Below, one piece after another: positions 5,916 through 8,854 of a DNA stretch of 8,854 nt (positions are counted from its first letter, which is position 1; every line of letters starts with the position of its first letter). Location: the NCBI GenBank assembly GCA_016777645.1, contig JADHRC010000061.1:1-8854 (forward strand). Reading direction: 5' to 3'. The notes under the pieces were generated by a model. It was given only the letters and a program-made list of their open reading frames with translations. It made no database searches and was not told the DNA's origin. Made by a program: the position numbers and the translations under genes. This stretch comes from Alphaproteobacteria bacterium. GTDB taxonomy: Bacteria > Pseudomonadota > Alphaproteobacteria > Puniceispirillales > Marisalimonadaceae.

Positions 5916-7290
5916 TATTTAGAATTTTATTTTCTTTTATTACAAAATTAGCAATTTCTTCAGTGAGCTCTTCTACTTTTATTGAATCTTCACCTTCAAC
6001 CATAATTCTAATTATATCTTCAGTGCCTGAAGGTCTTATTAAAAGTCTACCATCATTACCTAATTTTTTTTTCTTTTCTTCAATAAATTTTGTGACTTTT
6101 TGATTTATAAGTATTTCTTTGTTTATATTCCTAAGATTTTTAAGTGATTGAGGAACTAATTTAAATGGTCTTAACAATTCAGACGCTTTAAGTCCTGATT
6201 GCTTGAGCAGAGAAAGAATTTTAATCGCGGTTAGTAAACCATCACCAGTTTTGGCAAAATCAGTGAGTAAAATGTGGCCTGAAGGTTCTCCACCAAGTTT
6301 ACTTGACGTTTTAATCATTTTATTCAAAATATAACGATCCCCAACATTTGTTCTATGGAAAACAATATTGTTTTTCTTTAAAAAGATTTCTAAACCTAGA
6401 TTAGACATTAATGTCCCTACAACATGATTACCAATCAACTCACTATTTTTTTGCATTTCAACAGCCAAAAAGCCAATGATTTGATCACCATCTATAATGT
6501 TTCCCATCTCATCTGAAAAAATAACTCTATCAGCATCTCCATCTAGAGCTATACCTATATCGGCACCGATTGATTTTGTTCTTTTAGCCATTCGTTCTGG
6601 AAACATTGCACCACATTGTAAATTAATATTAGTTCCATTGGGTTCTGCACCTATGATGGTAGCTTCAGCTCCTAGCTCAAATAATACTTCTGGACCTACT
6701 TTATATGAAGCTCCATTAGCACAATCTAATACTAGCTTTAAACCACTTAAATCTTCTTGTTTAGGCAATATTTGTTTAATAAATTCTGCGTATCTTCCAA
6801 TCGCATCTTCCATTCTCCTTGCCCTACCTAGACTAGCAGATTTTGCTAAAAGAGGCTTTTTTTCCATTCTTAGTTGAATTTCATTTTCAACTTCGTCACT
6901 TAATTTAAATCCGTTAGAGCCAAAAAGTTTTAAACCATTATCTTCATAAGGATTATGGGATGCTGAAATCATAACACCTAAATCGCATCTCAGAGCTCTT
7001 GTTAAATGAGCTATGGCAGGAGTTGGAAGTGGTCCTGTTGTAATTGCATCTAAACCAACAGAAGTAAAGCCTGCTACCAATGCGGGCTCTAGCATATAAC
7101 CAGATAACCTAGTATCTTTGCCAATTAAAACTCTTGGTTTTTTTGTTCCGGCTTTACCATAAAAATATGATCCTGCAGCCATAGCTAAATTAACAGCCAT
7201 TAGAGCAGTAACTTTATCTTTGTTCACAGTCCCCCTTATACCGTCAGTGCCAAATAATCTGTTTGTGCTATTAAAATTATCCTTCACCAT
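5908..7290 (-). CDS. glmM: Phosphoglucosamine mutase
   Basis: GlmM converts glucosamine-6-phosphate to glucosamine-1-phosphate on the way to UDP-GlcNAc, the precursor of peptidoglycan and lipid A. The 460-residue protein has the four-domain alpha-D-phosphohexomutase layout. RLFGTDGIRG (11-20) is the N-terminal signature. MISASHNPYEDNGLKLF holds the phosphoserine S111 followed by H112. DGDADR (250-255) is the Mg-binding loop. GGEPSGH (333-339) is the sugar-binding loop, and RPSGTED (419-425) the phosphate-binding loop of domain 4. All key residues are intact. The ATG has an AAAGG Shine-Dalgarno sequence (7297-7301) that overlaps the folP stop codon, 6 nt upstream. It overlaps thiD by 8 nt downstream. 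An A9 run in the mRNA (6064-6072) encodes part of a lysine cluster at 407-410. The ftsH-folP-glmM order is widely conserved in proteobacteria. Confidence 0.98.
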   Translation of the reverse strand: MVKDNFNSTNRLFGTDGIRGTVNKDKVTALMAVNLAMAAGSYFYGKAGTKKPRVLIGKDTRLSGYMLEPALVAGFTSVGLDAITTGPLPTPAIAHLTRALRCDLGVMISASHNPYEDNGLKLFGSNGFKLSDEVENEIQLRMEKKPLLAKSASLGRARRMEDAIGRYAEFIKQILPKQEDLSGLKLVLDCANGASYKVGPEVLFELGAEATIIGAEPNGTNINLQCGAMFPERMAKRTKSIGADIGIALDGDADRVIFSDEMGNIIDGDQIIGFLAVEMQKNSELIGNHVVGTLMSNLGLEIFLKKNNIVFHRTNVGDRYILNKMIKTSSKLGGEPSGHILLTDFAKTGDGLLTAIKILSLLKQSGLKASELLRPFKLVPQSLKNLRNINKEILINQKVTKFIEEKKKKLGNDGRLLIRPSGTEDIIRIMVEGEDSIKVEELTEEIANFVIKENKILNNE

Positions 7291-7296
7291 GATATA

Positions 7297-7301
7297 CCTT
7301 T
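7297..7301 (-). promoter_or_regulatory. glmM Shine-Dalgarno sequence overlapping the folP stop
   Basis: AAAGG on the minus strand shares its first two A bases with the folP TAA (7300-7302) and lies 6 nt before the glmM ATG. Ribosomes ending folP would cover this site, which fits coupled translation of the two genes. Confidence 0.7.
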
Positions 7302-8433
7302 AATTTAGAGAAAACTGGCACGTTAATGCCTGCCTAGTTTCAAAAACATCGTGTGTCCTTATTAATTGAATCCCATTATTAAAGGCATGAATAGAAAATG
7401 CAAGAGAGCCACTTAACCTACTGCTTGGACCTACTGATCTTTTATAAATACCACGAGACTTAAAATCTTCTATGGCAAGCTCTCCTATTAATGATTTTCT
7501 ACTTATACCAATTAAGATTGGTACTCCTAAACCATGAAAGATACTTAAGTTCTTAAGTATATCTAAATTATGATATTTATTCTTTCCAAAGCCTATGCCA
7601 GGGTCAATTGCCAAATTTGAAATATCTAAACCCAAGTGTAATAAATCATTAATTTTTTTTGAAAAAAAATTATAAACATCTATTGGAGAAAAGTTATATT
7701 GAGGGTTGATTTGCATATTTTCAGGTTTATTTTGCATATGCATTACAATCACAGGTAAATTTTTTGATGCAACAAATTCAACCTTATCATTAGTATCTAA
7801 ACCGGAAATATCATTTATAATATCAACACCAATATTATATCCAAGTTTCATTGTACCTAAATTTCTAGTATCTAAAGAAATAATAGATTTAATATCTTCA
7901 TGTTTAAGTTGATTTAATATTTTTTCAACTCTTTCTTGCTCTGTTTTTTCTGATATTTTATCTGCACCTGGCCTAGAGGACTCTCCACCTATATCAAGAA
8001 CTGTTGCGCCATCTTGAACCATACGCTTGCATTTTCTTAAAACTATTTTCGTATTATTTTCTCGACTTTTTTTATAAAAACTATCAGGAGTTAAATTTAA
8101 TACTCCCATCACATGAGGTAATGACATATCAATTGTAGCAAAAGGCAATCTTTTTCTTACAATGTTTTCAATATGTAGTTCTGCTTTTCTTAAAGACTTC
8201 TTACTAGCCATTTTAGCTGATGATATAAACTCAGAAGTTGACATCAAAACTTCTACGTAAGAATCATTCTTTTTTTGAATTACTCGCAGATCATTAAAAT
8301 ATCTCCAACCACCTGCAATTTTTAATCCATTATGGAGTTCATATTTACTTTTAGGAATTGGTAAAATATAAGTTTCAACTCCTTTACAAAAAGGTGGAGC
8401 AAACAAGTGTCTGTCTCGATTTACATCTACCAT
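7300..8433 (-). CDS. folP: Dihydropteroate synthase with N-terminal extension
   Basis: FolP condenses 6-hydroxymethyl-7,8-dihydropterin pyrophosphate with p-aminobenzoate to give dihydropteroate in folate synthesis. The TIM-barrel core starts near residue 106: MGVLNLTPDSF (109-119), DIGGESSRPG (147-156), SLDTR (186-190), INDISG (206-211), IVMHMQ (229-234), AIDPGIGFGK (275-284), GISRKSLIG (309-317) and RTHDV (359-363). These cover the pterin, phosphate and pABA sites. Three details differ from the E. coli type: the SDGG after the first loop is replaced by YKKSRENN, ESTRPG is ESSRPG, and RVHDV is RTHDV. The protein is 377 residues against about 280 for the E. coli type because about 105 residues precede the core. 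This extension (with YILPIPKSKYELHNGLKIAGGW) resembles one I recall from other alphaproteobacterial FolP proteins. The ATG follows the ftsH stop by 9 bp, has no visible Shine-Dalgarno sequence, and probably depends on coupling. Confidence 0.95.
   Translation of the reverse strand: MVDVNRDRHLFAPPFCKGVETYILPIPKSKYELHNGLKIAGGWRYFNDLRVIQKKNDSYVEVLMSTSEFISSAKMASKKSLRKAELHIENIVRKRLPFATIDMSLPHVMGVLNLTPDSFYKKSRENNTKIVLRKCKRMVQDGATVLDIGGESSRPGADKISEKTEQERVEKILNQLKHEDIKSIISLDTRNLGTMKLGYNIGVDIINDISGLDTNDKVEFVASKNLPVIVMHMQNKPENMQINPQYNFSPIDVYNFFSKKINDLLHLGLDISNLAIDPGIGFGKNKYHNLDILKNLSIFHGLGVPILIGISRKSLIGELAIEDFKSRGIYKRSVGPSSRLSGSLAFSIHAFNNGIQLIRTHDVFETRQALTCQFSLN
7650..7672. repeat. 23-bp perfect palindrome of T8/A8 inside folP
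   Basis: The sequence reads TAA, then T8, one G (7661), A8 and TTA on the plus strand, with 11-bp arms around the single central base. It lies in folP codons for about residues 255-261 (NFFSKKI). In the mRNA it is U8-C-A8, able to fold on itself and offering two homopolymer runs for slippage. The frame is intact through it, so it is reported only as sequence structure. Confidence 0.6.
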
Positions 8434-8442
8434 TATTTATAA

Positions 8443-8854
8443 TTAAGAGTGATCTATATCATTTGTAACTATTGTTTGCTTTGCAGTTGTAGAGGGAATG
8501 CCAGCTGTTCTTTTTGGCTTTTTAGCTTTCGGAGCATTATCATTATCATCACTTTTCTTAATAGAAATTTTTAAACCATCACATAGATCTTGGATTTGCT
8601 TTCCATCTAAAGTTTCATACTCTAACAATGCTTCAGCAACTCTTTTAAGCTGTTTAGAATATTTTTTTAACATTTTTTCAGCATCAACATAGACTGAATC
8701 AGCAATTTTTCTAATTTCTTCATCAACAAGAGAAGCTGTATTATCTGATACATTTTTTTGTTGAGAAACAGATCTTCCTAGAAAAACTTCTTGTTCGTTA
8801 GCTTCATAAGCTAAAAAACCTAATTTATCAGAAAGACCCCACTCAGTTACCATT
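8443..8854 (-). CDS. ftsH: ATP-dependent zinc metalloprotease FtsH, C-terminal part (cut by window edge)
   Basis: These last 137 codons belong to the membrane-anchored AAA+ protease that degrades misfolded membrane proteins and regulatory targets such as LpxC or sigma32 in other bacteria. The frame is open at the window edge. The Met at 8851-8853 is internal (family pattern MVTxWGMSDKLG), not a start. Visible parts of the M41 peptidase domain are MVTEWGLSDKLG, EVFLGRSVSQQKNVSDNTASLVDEEIRKI and ALLEYETLDGKQI. The AAA+ module, membrane segments and zinc ligands lie outside the window. The final 35 or so residues form a hydrophilic, lysine-rich tail (APKAKKPKRTAG) ending in DHS, probably disordered as in other FtsH proteins. 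folP follows after 9 bp. Confidence 0.97.
   Translation of the reverse strand, partial: MVTEWGLSDKLGFLAYEANEQEVFLGRSVSQQKNVSDNTASLVDEEIRKIADSVYVDAEKMLKKYSKQLKRVAEALLEYETLDGKQIQDLCDGLKISIKKSDDNDNAPKAKKPKRTAGIPSTTAKQTIVTNDIDHS

Noticed and set aside
6497..6877. A 126-codon plus-strand open frame
   Set aside because: It lies entirely antisense to the conserved central part of glmM (including the DGDADR loop). The translation looks like a reverse-strand artefact rich in Ser, Ala and Pro.
7706..7912. A 68-codon plus-strand open frame with a hydrophobic look
   Set aside because: It is antisense to the folP barrel. The apparent hydrophobicity arises from the complement of Lys/Asn/Asp-rich codons.
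8498..8692. A 64-codon plus-strand frame resembling a small membrane protein
   Set aside because: It is antisense to the FtsH C-terminus, with no ribosome binding site and no independent support.
8851..8853. ATG at the window edge as a start of a short 136-residue protein
   Set aside because: The sequence is the C-terminal third of the FtsH peptidase domain and this Met is a conserved internal residue. The gene continues beyond the window.

Overview
The window is a compact, AT-rich (roughly 30 % G+C by eye) piece of a bacterial chromosome. The protein families point to an alphaproteobacterium: a SerC of the alphaproteobacterial/Methanosarcina type, a long dihydropteroate synthase with an extra N-terminal domain, a LigE-like glutathione transferase, and the orders ftsH-folP-glmM-thiD and serC-serA. 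Low G+C, very short intergenic gaps and many A/T homopolymers suggest a streamlined, probably marine, lineage such as SAR11 or another AT-rich alphaproteobacterial group. That lineage assignment is inference.

All genes but one are on the minus strand, so the layout is described here in transcription order, from high to low coordinates. The upstream block (8854 to 5103) is ftsH (3' end only), folP, glmM and thiD. The gaps between its first three genes are 9 bp each, and glmM and thiD overlap by 8 bp, so this looks like one transcription unit. It covers membrane protein quality control, folate synthesis, amino-sugar supply for peptidoglycan and LPS, and thiamine pyrimidine phosphorylation. A single plus-strand gene (4445-5101), a LigE-like glutathione S-transferase, ends 1 bp from the thiD stop.

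The second minus-strand block (4340 to 1) is serC, serA, hisZ and the 5' third of purA. It joins two steps of the phosphorylated serine pathway to the HisZ regulatory subunit of histidine biosynthesis and the first committed step of AMP synthesis.

The 104-bp divergent region between serC and the GST gene (4341-4444) is the most information-rich non-coding stretch. Reading toward serC it holds a TTGACA -35 hexamer inside a 15-bp inverted repeat, then a 7-bp hairpin whose loop can pair with the bases just upstream (a possible H-type pseudoknot), a 12-codon leader ORF, and a clear Shine-Dalgarno sequence. This is the best candidate here for regulation worth testing. It may be the known alphaproteobacterial serC leader RNA or a relative of it. 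The remaining content is conserved housekeeping metabolism. I see no mobile element, CRISPR array, tRNA, rRNA or gene-free stretch longer than about 100 bp, and no clearly new multi-gene system.
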